A stretch of DNA of 64,000 bases from Sphingomonas sp. CL5.1 (GTDB lineage: Bacteria; Pseudomonadota; Alphaproteobacteria; Sphingomonadales; Sphingomonadaceae): contig NZ_CP050137.1 in NCBI RefSeq assembly GCF_013344685.1, forward strand, positions 4,271,001 to 4,335,000. The letters are read 5' to 3'. Position 1 is the stretch's first letter, and the number at the start of each line of letters is the position of its first letter. The translations under genes and the position numbers were made by a program. Of this stretch, positions 49,581-60,980 are shown in pieces. Under the pieces are notes generated by a model. That model saw only the letters and a program-made list of their open reading frames with translations. It did no database searches and had not been told where the DNA came from.

Positions 49581-50675
49581 TCAACCGCCTAGCAGCCGCG
49601 CCTCGCCGCGATCGAGGATATGCGTGCAGAGCTGCGCCTCGGGCGTGTCCCCCGCCTCCAGCGCGGCGACCGTCACCCAGCCGGCGGCGCGCATCCGCGC
49701 GCCTTCGGCGGCAGGCGCGCCGTAAGGGAGGAACAGCCGCCGCCGCTCCGGCGTGGTCGTGCCCACCAAGACATCGGCGTAGAGCGAGAAGCCCGTCGCC
49801 ATTTCCTCCGTGCCGTCCTCGCGCACGATGCGATAGGTGCCGCCGCGCCCGACCTCGCGATCGACGCCCCTCACGAACAGCGAGAAGCCGAGCCAGGTCT
49901 GATATTCGAACCCGTGCCGCTCGGTCGGATCGAGCGTGAGCTGCACGCGGTCGCCGAGCGAATCGACGATCTCCGCGAGGCCCGCGATGCGCGAGGCGAG
50001 GATGCCGTGCGTGTCGAAGGCGCGCAGCCGCTCCAGCGCTTCCGGGAACGGCCCGGCGGCGGCGATCAGCGGGAGATAGGCGGGCGCGAGCGTGGCGACG
50101 CCGCCCGCGTCCTTGGCGTCGAGTCGCTCGCGCAGCGCGTCGACATCCGCCACCGGCAGCGTTCCGGCCATCGCATCGACCAGATCGGGCAGCGTGAAGT
50201 CGATCGAGATGCCGCTCGCTCCCGCCGCCTCCAGCGCATCGACCGCGACCGTCACCACCTCGCGCGCGGCCGCGACCGAATCGAGGCCGATCAGCTCCGC
50301 ACCGATCTGCCGCGCCTCGCGCGCGGGGTTGAGCGCGTCGCCACGCAGCTTGAGCACCGGCCCGGCATAACTCAGCCGCACCGGGCGCGGATGATGCGCC
50401 ATGCGTGTTGCCGCGATCCGCGCGATCTGCGCGGTAAGGTCGGGCCGGATCGCCAGCGTGCGCTGCGACACCGGATCGACGAAACGCACCGCGTTGCGCA
50501 GCCCGCCGTCCTTCAGCCGCGAACCAAGCCCGTCGGCGAACTCCGCGAGCGGCGGATCGGCGCGCTCGTAACCGTGGCTCGCCGCCGCCGCGAGCGCCCG
50601 CGCCTCCACCGCCGCCGCCGCATCGGCGAACGGGGGAAGCGTGTCGCGGAAACCTTCGGGGAGCAATGCGGTCAT
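49581..50675 (-). CDS. hisZ: ATP phosphoribosyltransferase regulatory subunit HisZ
   Basis: HisRS-like paralogue that partners the short-form HisG to start histidine synthesis. The 364-residue protein has class II aaRS-like motifs (EGFRDTLPPFADAA, RPDLTAQIARIA, YAGPVLKL) but lacks the tRNA-binding part of HisRS. Motif 3 remains as a short FLPYG-like end. A short-form hisG must exist elsewhere in the genome. It is followed by purA, 108 bp away. Confidence 0.93.
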   Translation of the reverse strand: MTALLPEGFRDTLPPFADAAAAVEARALAAAASHGYERADPPLAEFADGLGSRLKDGGLRNAVRFVDPVSQRTLAIRPDLTAQIARIAATRMAHHPRPVRLSYAGPVLKLRGDALNPAREARQIGAELIGLDSVAAAREVVTVAVDALEAAGASGISIDFTLPDLVDAMAGTLPVADVDALRERLDAKDAGGVATLAPAYLPLIAAAGPFPEALERLRAFDTHGILASRIAGLAEIVDSLGDRVQLTLDPTERHGFEYQTWLGFSLFVRGVDREVGRGGTYRIVREDGTEEMATGFSLYADVLVGTTTPERRRLFLPYGAPAAEGARMRAAGWVTVAALEAGDTPEAQLCTHILDRGEARLLGG

Positions 50676-50770
50676 GATAGTGCGAATCCGTTGGGGCCGG
50701 GCCTGCCGATCCCCTGCCCTTTCTCACCGCGAAAGGACAGTCCTCCGGCTGGCCCGGCCCCGATAGGCTG

Positions 50771-52348
50771 TCAGAACGCCAGCCCCATCGCGGTCTTCAC
50801 GCCGGGCAGCGCCTTCACCCTGGCGAGCAGGTCGGCGCTCACCTCGTCGTCGACCGAGAGCAGCAGCACCGCCTCGCCGCCCGCCTGACGGCGGCCGAGG
50901 TGGAAGGTGCCGATATTGACCCCGGCCTCGCCCAGCAAGGTGCCGATGCGGCCGATGAAACCCGGCGCATCCTCATTGACGACATAGAGCATATGGCCGG
51001 CGAGATCGGCCTCCACCTTGATGCCGAACAGCTCGACCAGACGCGGCGCGGCATCGCCGAACAAGGTGCCCGCCACCGAGCGCTCGCCCGCGTCGGTCTT
51101 CACCGAGACGCGGACGAGCGTGTGGTAATCGCCCTCCCGCTCGGTGCGGATCTCGCGCACCTCGATGCCGCGCTCCTTCGCGAGGAAGGGCGCGTTGACC
51201 ATGTTCACCGTGTCGGTCTGCGTGCGCAGGAAGCCGGCCAGCACCGCCGAGACGATCGGCTTGGGGTTCAGCTCCGCCGCCGCGCCCTCGGTGTGGATCG
51301 AGATGCGCGGGATCACGCCATGCGAAAGCTGGCCGACGAGGCTACCGAGCTTCTCGGCCAGGGCCATATACGGCTTGAGCTTGGGCGCCTCCTCCGCGCT
51401 CAGGCTCGGCACGTTGAGCGCGTTGGTCACGCCGCCGGTGACGAGATAGTCCGCCATCTGCTCCGCGACCTGGATCGCGACGTTCACCTGCGCTTCCGTG
51501 GTGGACGCGCCGAGGTGCGGGGTGGAAACGAAGTTGGGCGTGCCGAACAGCGGGCTTTCCTTCGCCGGCTCGGTGACGAACACGTCCAGCGCCGCGCCCG
51601 CGATATGGCCTGAATCCAGCCCTTCCTTCAGCGCCGCCTCGTCGATCAATCCGCCGCGCGCGCAATTGATGATGCGCACGCCCTTCTTCGTCTTGGCGAG
51701 ATTCTCGGCCGACAGGATGTTGCGCGTCTGGTCGGTCAGCGGCGTATGCAGCGTGATGAAGTCGGCGCGGGCGAGCAACTCGTCGAGCGTCACCTTCTCC
51801 ACGCCCATCTCCAGCGCGCGCTCCGGCGTCAGGAACGGATCATAGGCGACGACCTTCATCCGAAGGCCGTGCGCGCGATCCGCGACGATCGAGCCGATAT
51901 TGCCCGCGCCGATCAGGCCGAGCGTCTTGCTGGTCAGCTCGACGCCCATGAAGCGGTTCTTCTCCCACTTGCCGGCCTGCGTGGAGGCGTCGGCCTCGGG
52001 AAGCTGGCGGGCGAGCGCGAACATCAGCGCGATGGCGTGCTCTGCGGTGGTGATCGAATTGCCGAACGGGGTGTTCATCACCACCACGCCCTTGGCGGAG
52101 GCGGCGGGGATATCGACGTTGTCGACCCCGATCCCGGCGCGGCCGACCACCTTCAGGTTGGTCGCGGCGTCGAGAATCTCCTTCGTCACCTTGGTCGAGG
52201 AACGGATGGCGAGGCCGTCATACTGGCCGATGATCGCTTTCAGCTCCTCCGGCGTCTTGCCGGTGATCTCGTCCACTTCCACGCCGCGCTCACGGAAGAT
52301 CTGCGCGGCCTTGGGGTCCATCTTGTCGGAAATCAGTACTTTAGGCAT
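50771..52348 (-). CDS. serA: D-3-phosphoglycerate dehydrogenase
   Basis: First step of serine synthesis, oxidising 3-phosphoglycerate with NAD. The 525-residue long-form protein has the substrate domain, NAD domain (GLIGAGNIGSIVADRAHG), catalytic Arg/Glu/His in NCARGGLID, and STPHLGAST. An ASB domain and a C-terminal ACT domain (MLYVVNEDAPGFIGRIGTLLGEAGVNIGTFHLGR) follow and would provide serine feedback control. It lies downstream of serC with a REP-like palindrome between them. Confidence 0.97.
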   Translation of the reverse strand: MPKVLISDKMDPKAAQIFRERGVEVDEITGKTPEELKAIIGQYDGLAIRSSTKVTKEILDAATNLKVVGRAGIGVDNVDIPAASAKGVVVMNTPFGNSITTAEHAIALMFALARQLPEADASTQAGKWEKNRFMGVELTSKTLGLIGAGNIGSIVADRAHGLRMKVVAYDPFLTPERALEMGVEKVTLDELLARADFITLHTPLTDQTRNILSAENLAKTKKGVRIINCARGGLIDEAALKEGLDSGHIAGAALDVFVTEPAKESPLFGTPNFVSTPHLGASTTEAQVNVAIQVAEQMADYLVTGGVTNALNVPSLSAEEAPKLKPYMALAEKLGSLVGQLSHGVIPRISIHTEGAAAELNPKPIVSAVLAGFLRTQTDTVNMVNAPFLAKERGIEVREIRTEREGDYHTLVRVSVKTDAGERSVAGTLFGDAAPRLVELFGIKVEADLAGHMLYVVNEDAPGFIGRIGTLLGEAGVNIGTFHLGRRQAGGEAVLLLSVDDEVSADLLARVKALPGVKTAMGLAF

Positions 52349-52370
52349 GGAACATATCCTGCAACTGCGC

Positions 52371-52446
52371 CGTCATCCCCGCGAAGGCGGGGATCCATTA
52401 TCGCTGACGGCAGTGAGTATGGATTCCCGCCTTCGCGGGAATGACG
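52371..52446. repeat. REP-like palindromic repeat between serC and serA
   Basis: Two inverted copies: 28 bases at 52371-52398 (CGTCATCCCCGCGAAGGCGG and following) and their near-exact complement at 52419-52446, with a 20-base loop. Each arm is itself a small palindrome (CCCCGC-GAAG-GCGGGG). This GTCAT(C/T)CCCGCG element is a common dispersed repeat type in sphingomonads and other proteobacteria. It would form a strong stem in the serC-serA transcript. Confidence 0.9.
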
Positions 52447-52452
52447 GATGCT

Positions 52453-53616
52453 TCAGGCGGAAGCCTTCACCTCGGCATAGGCCCAGTCGAGCCACGGGCC
52501 GAGCGCCGCGATATCGGCGGTGTCGACGGTCGCGCCGCACCAGATGCGCAGGCCGGCCGGCGCATCGCGATAGCCCGCGACGTCGAACGCCGCGCCTTCC
52601 TTCTCCAGCAGGCCGGCCATCGCCTTGATGAAGGCCTCGTCCGCGCCCTCCACCGTGAGGCAGACGCTGGTGCGCGAGCGGATGCCCTTGTCCACCGCGA
52701 GGTGGCCGAGCCAGTCGCGCTCGGCGACGATCTTGTCGAGCGCCGCCGCGTTCGCGTCCGAACGCGCGATCAGGCCCCTGGCGCCGCCGATCGACTTCGC
52801 CCATTCGAGCGCGAATATCGCATCCTCCACCGCCAGCATCGACGGCGTGTTGATCGTCTCGCCCTTGAACACGCCCTCGGCGAGCTTGCCCTTGGAGACG
52901 AGGCGGAACACCTTCGGCAGCGGCCACGCCGGAGTGTGATTCTCCAGCCGCTCCACCGCGCGCGGGCCGAGGATCAGCACGCCATGCGCGCCCTCCCCGC
53001 CCAGCACCTTCTGCCACGAGAAGGTGGCGACATCGATCTTGTCCCACGGCAGGTCATAGGCGAACACCGCGCTGGTCGCGTCGGCGAAGCTCAGGCCCTC
53101 GCGGTCGGCGGCGATCCACTCGCCGTCCGGCACGCGCACGCCGCTGGTGGTGCCGTTCCAGGTGAACAGAACGTCGCTCGACCAGTCGACCTTGTCGAGA
53201 TCGGGAAGCTGGCCGTAATCGGCGCGATGCACGGTCGGCTCGAGATTAAGCTGCTTGACCGCATCCGTCACCCAGCCCTCGCCGAAGCTCTCCCATGCGA
53301 GGCACGTCACGTCACGCGCGCCGAGCATCGTCCACATCGCCATCTCGAACGCGCCGGTGTCGGAACCGGGCACGATGCCGATGCGATGCGTGTCGGGCAG
53401 CGCGAGCATCTCGCGCATCAGGTCGATGCAATATTGCAGCCGCTGCTTGCCGAGCTTCGAGCGATGCGAACGGCCGAGCACCTCGGCGTTCAGCTTCGAC
53501 GCATCCCAGCCCGGAGGCTTGGCGCAGGGACCGGATGAGAAATGGGGACGAGCCGGCCTGGTGGCGGGCTTGGCAGGCGCATTGGTGGCGCCGGTAACGA
53601 GCGTCGTATCAGTCAT
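52453..53616 (-). CDS. serC: Phosphoserine aminotransferase
   Basis: PLP enzyme making phosphoserine, the second step of serine synthesis. It is 387 residues long and of the alphaproteobacterial/Methanosarcina-like SerC type, opening with RPHFSSGPCAKPPGW. The PLP lysine is in VATFSWQKVLGGEGAHG (about residue 201). GSDTGAFEMAMWTMLG is the phosphate-binding part. The ATG at 53616 follows GAGGAGAG, which lies inside a hairpin of the leader RNA. It is the first gene of the serC-serA unit. Confidence 0.96.
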   Translation of the reverse strand: MTDTTLVTGATNAPAKPATRPARPHFSSGPCAKPPGWDASKLNAEVLGRSHRSKLGKQRLQYCIDLMREMLALPDTHRIGIVPGSDTGAFEMAMWTMLGARDVTCLAWESFGEGWVTDAVKQLNLEPTVHRADYGQLPDLDKVDWSSDVLFTWNGTTSGVRVPDGEWIAADREGLSFADATSAVFAYDLPWDKIDVATFSWQKVLGGEGAHGVLILGPRAVERLENHTPAWPLPKVFRLVSKGKLAEGVFKGETINTPSMLAVEDAIFALEWAKSIGGARGLIARSDANAAALDKIVAERDWLGHLAVDKGIRSRTSVCLTVEGADEAFIKAMAGLLEKEGAAFDVAGYRDAPAGLRIWCGATVDTADIAALGPWLDWAYAEVKASA

Positions 53617-53677
53617 GTAACTCTCCTCGCAGAGAGCACGCGCGGCGTTGGGACCGCGTGGCCCGTCGACGGCCCTA
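53617..53677 (-). ncRNA. Probable serC leader RNA motif
   Basis: Upstream of serC the minus strand shows three consecutive stems: GGCC/GGCC with a GTCGAC-type loop (about 53660-53675), CGCGG/CCGCG with TCCCAACG between (53641-53658), and CTCTC/GAGAG (53621-53636). The last includes the Shine-Dalgarno sequence GAGGAGAG. A conserved serC leader RNA is known from alphaproteobacteria upstream of this gene. Membership is inferred from position and stem arrangement, not checked against the model. Confidence 0.6.
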
Positions 53678-53827
53678 GCGATGCGCGGGCGCGCTGGCAA
53701 GCGGCTACCGTCACTGTTTCCCGATCGACCGGCGTTAGAGGATGCAGCGATTCGGATCACCTCATCAACGAGTCGCTTCGTCACACCCCGCTTGCCCCGC
53801 GGTCCGCCGTCGCGGCAGGCTCCCCCC

Positions 53828-54490
53828 GTGCGGAGCGTGGGGAAAGTTGGCCGCGGGCGCGCGGCGATGGCGTTGCTTGCCGCGCTTACCCTCGCCGCGT
53901 GTGGGCGTACCGAGCGCCCGGCCTCGCCGCGCGGCTATGCCCCGATCATCGGCCCCTCGGCGCGCGAGACCGCGCAATGCCTTGCGGACCTGCGCATGCT
54001 CGGCGTCGATTACCAGCCGTTGCCGGACCGGCAGTTCGGCCCCGGCTGCGCGATCCTGGGCACGGTGAAATTGCTCGACGTTGGCGTGCCGACCACCAAT
54101 CTCGGCGCGGTGCGCTGCGGCGAGGCGCGCAGCTATGCCGCCTGGGCGCGCAACGCGGTGGGGCCGGCGGCGTATCAGATCCTCGGCAGCGAGCTGGCGC
54201 GTATCGATTCGATGGGCAGCTATTCGTGCCGCAACGTCGCCGGCACCGCGCGCCGCTCCGGCCATTCCATCGCCAATGCGATCGACGTGGGCGCGTTCGT
54301 GCTGAGGGACGGGCGGCGGATCACCGTGCTGAACGACTGGAACTCGCCAGACCCGAACGTGCGGCAATTCCTGCGCGTGATCCACCAGTCCGCGTGCAGA
54401 CGTTTCGGCACCGTGCTGTCGCCGGATTACAACACCGCGCACCGCGACCACCTGCATCTGGAGGATGACCGGGCGAGTTTTTGCCGCTAA
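53828..54490 (+). CDS. Extensin-like family lipoprotein
   Basis: Exported protein of the extensin-like C-terminal family (about 220 residues). The signal sequence ends in a lipobox (LTLAAC). The mature part has the family hallmarks: four or more Cys (CLADLRMLGV, CAILGTVKL, SCRNVAG, SACRRFGTV) and the RSGHSIANAIDVGAFVL block with the HxxxxxxD pair and the HRDHLHLE motif. These resemble the zinc site of LAS/VanY-like peptidases, so cell-wall hydrolysis is possible. The start is uncertain: GTG at 53828 with GCAGG upstream is preferred for its basic n-region; GTG 53837 and ATG 53867 are alternatives. Confidence 0.82.
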   Translation: MRSVGKVGRGRAAMALLAALTLAACGRTERPASPRGYAPIIGPSARETAQCLADLRMLGVDYQPLPDRQFGPGCAILGTVKLLDVGVPTTNLGAVRCGEARSYAAWARNAVGPAAYQILGSELARIDSMGSYSCRNVAGTARRSGHSIANAIDVGAFVLRDGRRITVLNDWNSPDPNVRQFLRVIHQSACRRFGTVLSPDYNTAHRDHLHLEDDRASFCR

Positions 54491-54499
54491 CGATTTTCG

Positions 54500-55372
54500 A
54501 TGACCGAAACTCGCGTACCAAGCCGCGTCTTCCCGCGCGCGAAACAGGATGCGGAAGCCGCCAAGACCGGCATCTCCACCCCGCAGACCGAAAACCCCGC
54601 CTACCGCCTCGCCTTCCAGGACCTCGACTTCCTGCTGCGCGAGGACCTGCGCCCGGTGCGCTTCCAGCTCGAGTTGCTGAAGCCGCAACTGCTGATCGAC
54701 GAGGCGCATATCGGCTCGACCTTCGTCTTCTACGGCTCGGCGCGCATCCCTGAGCCGGACAAGGCGCAGGCGCTGCTCGACCTCGCCACCGACGACAAGA
54801 GCGGCGCCATCGCCGAGCGGCTGGTCGCCAAGTCGAAATATTACGAGATGGCGCGCGAACTGGCGCGACTCGCCAGCAACTTCCCGCGCGACGAGAGCGG
54901 TCGGCGGCATTTCGTCGTCTGCTCGGGCGGCGGCCCCTCGATCATGGAAGCGGCGAATCGCGGCGCGACGGACGTCCATGCCGATTCGATCGGGCTGAAC
55001 ATCGTGCTGCCGCACGAGCAGGCGCCGAATCCCTATGTGACGCCAAGCCTGTCGATGCAGTTCCACTATTTCGCGCTCAGGAAGATGCACTTCCTGCTCC
55101 ACGCGCGCGCGCTGGCCGCCTTCCCCGGCGGATTCGGCACGTTCGACGAACTGTTCGAGCTGCTGACGCTGATCCAGACCGGCAAGATCGCGCCGATCCC
55201 GGTGCTGCTGTTCGGCCGCGAATTCTGGGAGCGGGTGGTGAATTTCGACGCACTGGTCGAGGAGGGTGTCGTCTCGGAGCGCGACCTCGACATCTTCACC
55301 TATGTCGAAAGCGCGGCCGAAGGCTGGCAGGTCGTCCAGCGCTTCTATCAGGAGCAGACGCCGCCGGCCTGA
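54500..55372 (+). CDS. LOG family protein (TIGR00730-type)
   Basis: 290-residue Rossmann-like protein with the phosphoribohydrolase signature PGGFGTFDELFELLTLIQTGK (in two parts: PGGFGT and DELFE). It also has FYGSARIPEP and VVCSGGGPSIMEAANRGA. Such proteins cleave nucleoside 5'-monophosphates (cytokinin activation in plants, AMP nucleosidase-like in bacteria). The N-terminal 60 residues are an extension beyond the basic LOG fold. It starts 9 bp after the extensin-like gene and ends at a strong terminator. Confidence 0.9.
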   Translation: MTETRVPSRVFPRAKQDAEAAKTGISTPQTENPAYRLAFQDLDFLLREDLRPVRFQLELLKPQLLIDEAHIGSTFVFYGSARIPEPDKAQALLDLATDDKSGAIAERLVAKSKYYEMARELARLASNFPRDESGRRHFVVCSGGGPSIMEAANRGATDVHADSIGLNIVLPHEQAPNPYVTPSLSMQFHYFALRKMHFLLHARALAAFPGGFGTFDELFELLTLIQTGKIAPIPVLLFGREFWERVVNFDALVEEGVVSERDLDIFTYVESAAEGWQVVQRFYQEQTPPA

Positions 55373-55393
55373 ACGCCGGCGATCCGACACAAG

Positions 55394-55430
55394 AAACGCG
55401 CCGGAGGACGATCCTCGCGGCGCGTTTTCT
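55394..55430. terminator. Bidirectional terminator between the LOG gene and the cytochrome gene
   Basis: AAACGCGCCG-GAGGA-CGA-TCCTC-G-CGGCGCGTTT forms a 15-bp stem with one bulged G, followed by TTCTT on the plus strand and by TTTCTTG on the minus strand. Confidence 0.9.
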
Positions 55431-55465
55431 TGCCTCTCGCCCGAAGGCAAGGGCCTTGACGGGAA

Positions 55466-56125
55466 TTACTTCTTCGCCGGTTCTGCAGCCGGAGCGGCGG
55501 CATTGGCCGGGGCAGCGGCGTTGCCGGCCGCTTCCGCCGGAGCCGACGCATTGCCGGCCGCGCCTTCCGCGCCGGCTGCCGGCTTCGCATCGGCCGCCGG
55601 GGCGGCGGGCAGCGGCAGGTTCGAGCCCTGCTGGTTGATGTAGAGGATGATGTCGGCGCGATCCTGCGCGTTCGACAGGCCGGCGAAGGTCATCTTCGTG
55701 CCGGGGGCGAACTTGCGCGGGCTGGTCAGCCACGCGTTCATCTTGTCGAAGTCCCACTTGCCGCCGACCGCCTTCAGCGCGTCGGAGAAGGCGAAGCCGC
55801 CCTTACCCTCGGCGATCCCCTCGCCCAACGTGGCGTACAGGTTCGGGCCGACGCCGTTCGCGCCACCCTGGTTGATCGTGTGGCAGGCGGCGCACTTCTT
55901 GAACACTTCCGCGCCCTTCGCCGCATCGGCCTTCGGCAGCAGCGCCGCGATCGGCACCGCCGCTTCGGCCGCGCCCGCGCCGCCTTCGTCGGCGGCCTCC
56001 ACGGGATAGCCGAACTTCTCGACATGGCCGGAGTGGAAAATCATCCCGCCGGCGATCGACAACCCCAAGGCCGCGCCACATGCCGCAAGCACCCACCCCG
56101 CAATGGTGTTGTTCCGATCGTTCAT
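55466..56125 (-). CDS. Membrane-anchored c-type cytochrome
   Basis: Class I cytochrome c of the CycM type, carrying electrons to terminal oxidases. 219 residues: N-terminal membrane anchor (WVLAACGAALGLSIAGGMIF), heme-binding CAACH (about residue 82), and the Met ligand probably in GTKMTFAG. The last 45 residues are an Ala/Pro-rich low-complexity tail ending in PAKK. The gene is divergent from pheA and terminated by the bidirectional stem at 55394-55430. Confidence 0.93.
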   Translation of the reverse strand: MNDRNNTIAGWVLAACGAALGLSIAGGMIFHSGHVEKFGYPVEAADEGGAGAAEAAVPIAALLPKADAAKGAEVFKKCAACHTINQGGANGVGPNLYATLGEGIAEGKGGFAFSDALKAVGGKWDFDKMNAWLTSPRKFAPGTKMTFAGLSNAQDRADIILYINQQGSNLPLPAAPAADAKPAAGAEGAAGNASAPAEAAGNAAAPANAAAPAAEPAKK

Positions 56126-56234
56126 ATCGTGAAACCGCCCCTTGAATTATCACGAACCCCATAGAAAAGCCGCGATGCGACCGCAAGCGGCGCTTTGCTT
56201 CCCCGTCGATCGCGCGCTAACGGCCGTTCCCGAG

Positions 56235-57125
56235 ATGGAGAACTTCGCCGCCCCCGCCCGCCCGATCGTCGCCGCCATGGCCGCCGCCGCCGCCGCCGAG
56301 CCGGAGCGCGCCGTCGCCTTCCAGGGCGCGCCCGGCGCCAATAGCCACGTCGCGGCGCTGGAGGCGTTCCCGGAGGGGCTGCCGCTGCCGTGCTTCTCGT
56401 TCGAGGATGCGATCGACGCGGTGAAGGAAGGGCGCGCGGGCCATGCGATCATCCCGATCGAGAATTCGCTGCACGGCCGCGTCGCCGATATCCATTTCCT
56501 GCTGCCCGAGTCGGGGCTGGTCATCACCGGCGAGCATTTCCTGCCGATCCGCTACGCATTGATGGGGCTGGGCGAGCGCGACGAGGTGCGCGAGGCGATG
56601 AGCCATCCGCAGGCGCTCGGCCAGTGCCGCCACTGGCTGAAGGCGCACGGGATACAGCCGCTCGCCTATCCCGACACCGCCGGCGCCGCCGCGATGGTGG
56701 CGGAGATCGGCAAGCCCGAAACCGCCGCGCTCGCCCCGCCGCCCGCCGCCGGGATCTACGGCCTGAAACTGCTGGCGAACGACATCGCCGACGCCGATCA
56801 CAACACCACGCGCTTCGTGATGCTGGCGCGCGGCGGCCGCCCGGCGGTGGGCGACGGCCCGTGGATGACGACCTTCATCTTCGAGGTGAAGAATATCCCC
56901 GCCGCGCTCTACAAGGCGATGGGCGGCTTCGCGACCAACGGCGTCAACATGACCAAGCTGGAGAGCTACCAGCGCGGCGGCAGCTTCGCGGCGACCGAAT
57001 TCTTCGCCGATGTCGAGGGGCGACCCGGCGACGCGGCGTTCGATCGCGCGATGGAGGAACTGGGCTTCCATTCGAAATGGGTGCGCGTGCTCGGCACCTA
57101 CCGGCAGGCGCGCAAGCGGGGCTGA
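56235..57125 (+). CDS. pheA: Prephenate dehydratase
   Basis: Converts prephenate to phenylpyruvate in phenylalanine synthesis. The 296-residue monofunctional protein has an N-terminal catalytic domain (AFQGAPGANSHVAAL, AIIPIENSLHGRVADIH, and the DHNTTRFVM threonine motif). A C-terminal ACT domain (GALYKAMG-type ALYKAMGGFATNGVNMTKLESY) would give feedback by Phe. Start: ATG at 56235; an in-frame ATG at 56175 would add 20 residues. It is divergent from the cytochrome gene. Confidence 0.94.
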   Translation: MENFAAPARPIVAAMAAAAAAEPERAVAFQGAPGANSHVAALEAFPEGLPLPCFSFEDAIDAVKEGRAGHAIIPIENSLHGRVADIHFLLPESGLVITGEHFLPIRYALMGLGERDEVREAMSHPQALGQCRHWLKAHGIQPLAYPDTAGAAAMVAEIGKPETAALAPPPAAGIYGLKLLANDIADADHNTTRFVMLARGGRPAVGDGPWMTTFIFEVKNIPAALYKAMGGFATNGVNMTKLESYQRGGSFAATEFFADVEGRPGDAAFDRAMEELGFHSKWVRVLGTYRQARKRG

Positions 57126-57138
57126 TCCCCCTTCCCGT

Positions 57139-57669
57139 TCAGGCTCCCGCCCCCAATATCCGGCAGGTCGAACCGCGCCGCGCGGCATCGATCGCCGGGA
57201 AACGCGCCGGATCGTCGACGAGGATGCGGATCAGCGCCACGCCGCGCGCGCCCTTCACCCGCACCACCTCCGCGCCGGCCGGCACCACCTGTCCCTCCTG
57301 CGCGACCACCACCCGCATCGACTTGCCGCCGTTCTCGACATTATTGCGGATGAAGGCGACGTCGGTGTTCGCCTGGAACACCGACAGCGACCAGTAATTC
57401 GCCGGCACCGGCGCGACCGAGATCGCCAGCGGCCCCTTCGACAGGTCGAATGCGCAGGACGAATAAGCGAGATCGGGGCTGGGCCGCACCACCGCGCGCG
57501 ACTTGTCGGTGGCGAGCGGCATATGCCCGAAGCCGTTCATCCCCAGCTCGGCCATTCGCGACACCGCCGCGCTCATCAGCATCTGCGGCGTGCGCGAAAG
57601 CGTGACGAAATAAGTGACGACCGCCAGCACCACCGCCAGCACGACCGGTCCCGCCCAGCGCCGCATCAT
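57139..57669 (-). CDS. DUF1254-type exported/membrane-anchored protein
   Basis: 176 residues with one N-terminal membrane segment (GPVVLAVVLAVVTYFVTL) and a domain with DLAYSSCAFDLSKGPLAISVAPVPANYWSLSV (in two parts), the DUF1254 hallmark. Start: ATG at 57669, overlapping the stop of the DUF1214 gene by 4 bases, with GGGAGG 7 bases upstream; an ATG at 57675 is too close to that site. The pair of DUF1214 and DUF1254 genes is common in alphaproteobacteria as separate small proteins and elsewhere as a fusion. Function unknown. Confidence 0.82.
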   Translation of the reverse strand: MMRRWAGPVVLAVVLAVVTYFVTLSRTPQMLMSAAVSRMAELGMNGFGHMPLATDKSRAVVRPSPDLAYSSCAFDLSKGPLAISVAPVPANYWSLSVFQANTDVAFIRNNVENGGKSMRVVVAQEGQVVPAGAEVVRVKGARGVALIRILVDDPARFPAIDAARRGSTCRILGAGA

Positions 57670-58235
57670 GCGCATGCCTCCCGCCGGATGCTCGGCAACT
57701 GGTCGCGCGCCGGATTGGTCCTGCCTTCATCGGGCGGCAGATAGGTGCGCACGGTCAGCTCGAAATGGTCGAGGCCGGCGGTGGGCAGCCAATGCCCGGC
57801 CTGTTGCTTCGGCGACACCAGCACCGTCCAGCGCCCCTGCTCCACCGGCGGGATCGCCGCGCTCTCGATCGAATAGGGTCCGTCGCCGGCGAGATAGCCG
57901 TCGCCGTCGTAGAGCGTCATGCTCCACCACCGCCCCGGCAGCATGCCGCCGGTGACCCGATAGCTGCACCGCCCGTCGAGCGAGCGGCCTGCATCGTCCG
58001 TCGCCGCCGTGTAATAGCGCGCCTCCCGCGCCGGCAGCGCGAGCAGCCCGCGCCGCGCGACCACCGCCCGCGTCCGCGCGCTCTGGTCGGCGGTGCCGAA
58101 ATCCATGCCCGTCGTCCACGGGCCGATCATCACATTGGAACCGAGCGCGCCGGCGCGCACGACATGGATCGCGCCCGCCAGCCCGGCCACCACGCCCACC
58201 ACCGCAAGGATCAGATAGCGGACGTATGGCCTCAT
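57666..58235 (-). CDS. DUF1214-type exported/membrane-anchored protein
   Basis: 189 residues. The N-terminal membrane segment (YLILAVVGVVAGLAGAIHVV) is followed by the DUF1214 core RVTGGMLPGRWWSMTLYDGDGYLAGDGPYS (two adjacent parts). It lies 10 bp after ppdK on the same strand and overlaps the DUF1254 gene by 4 bases, so it probably belongs to the glyQ-glyS-ppdK transcription unit. Function unknown. Confidence 0.82.
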   Translation of the reverse strand: MRPYVRYLILAVVGVVAGLAGAIHVVRAGALGSNVMIGPWTTGMDFGTADQSARTRAVVARRGLLALPAREARYYTAATDDAGRSLDGRCSYRVTGGMLPGRWWSMTLYDGDGYLAGDGPYSIESAAIPPVEQGRWTVLVSPKQQAGHWLPTAGLDHFELTVRTYLPPDEGRTNPARDQLPSIRREACA

Positions 58236-58245
58236 GCGCGCTCCC

Positions 58246-60918
<2,673 letters not shown>

Positions 60919-60980
60919 GTCCAATCCCTAAGTGTCTGTTTTCGCTGCGGGAGCGAAAGGTCTGGAAGGCGAGGGCGCGA

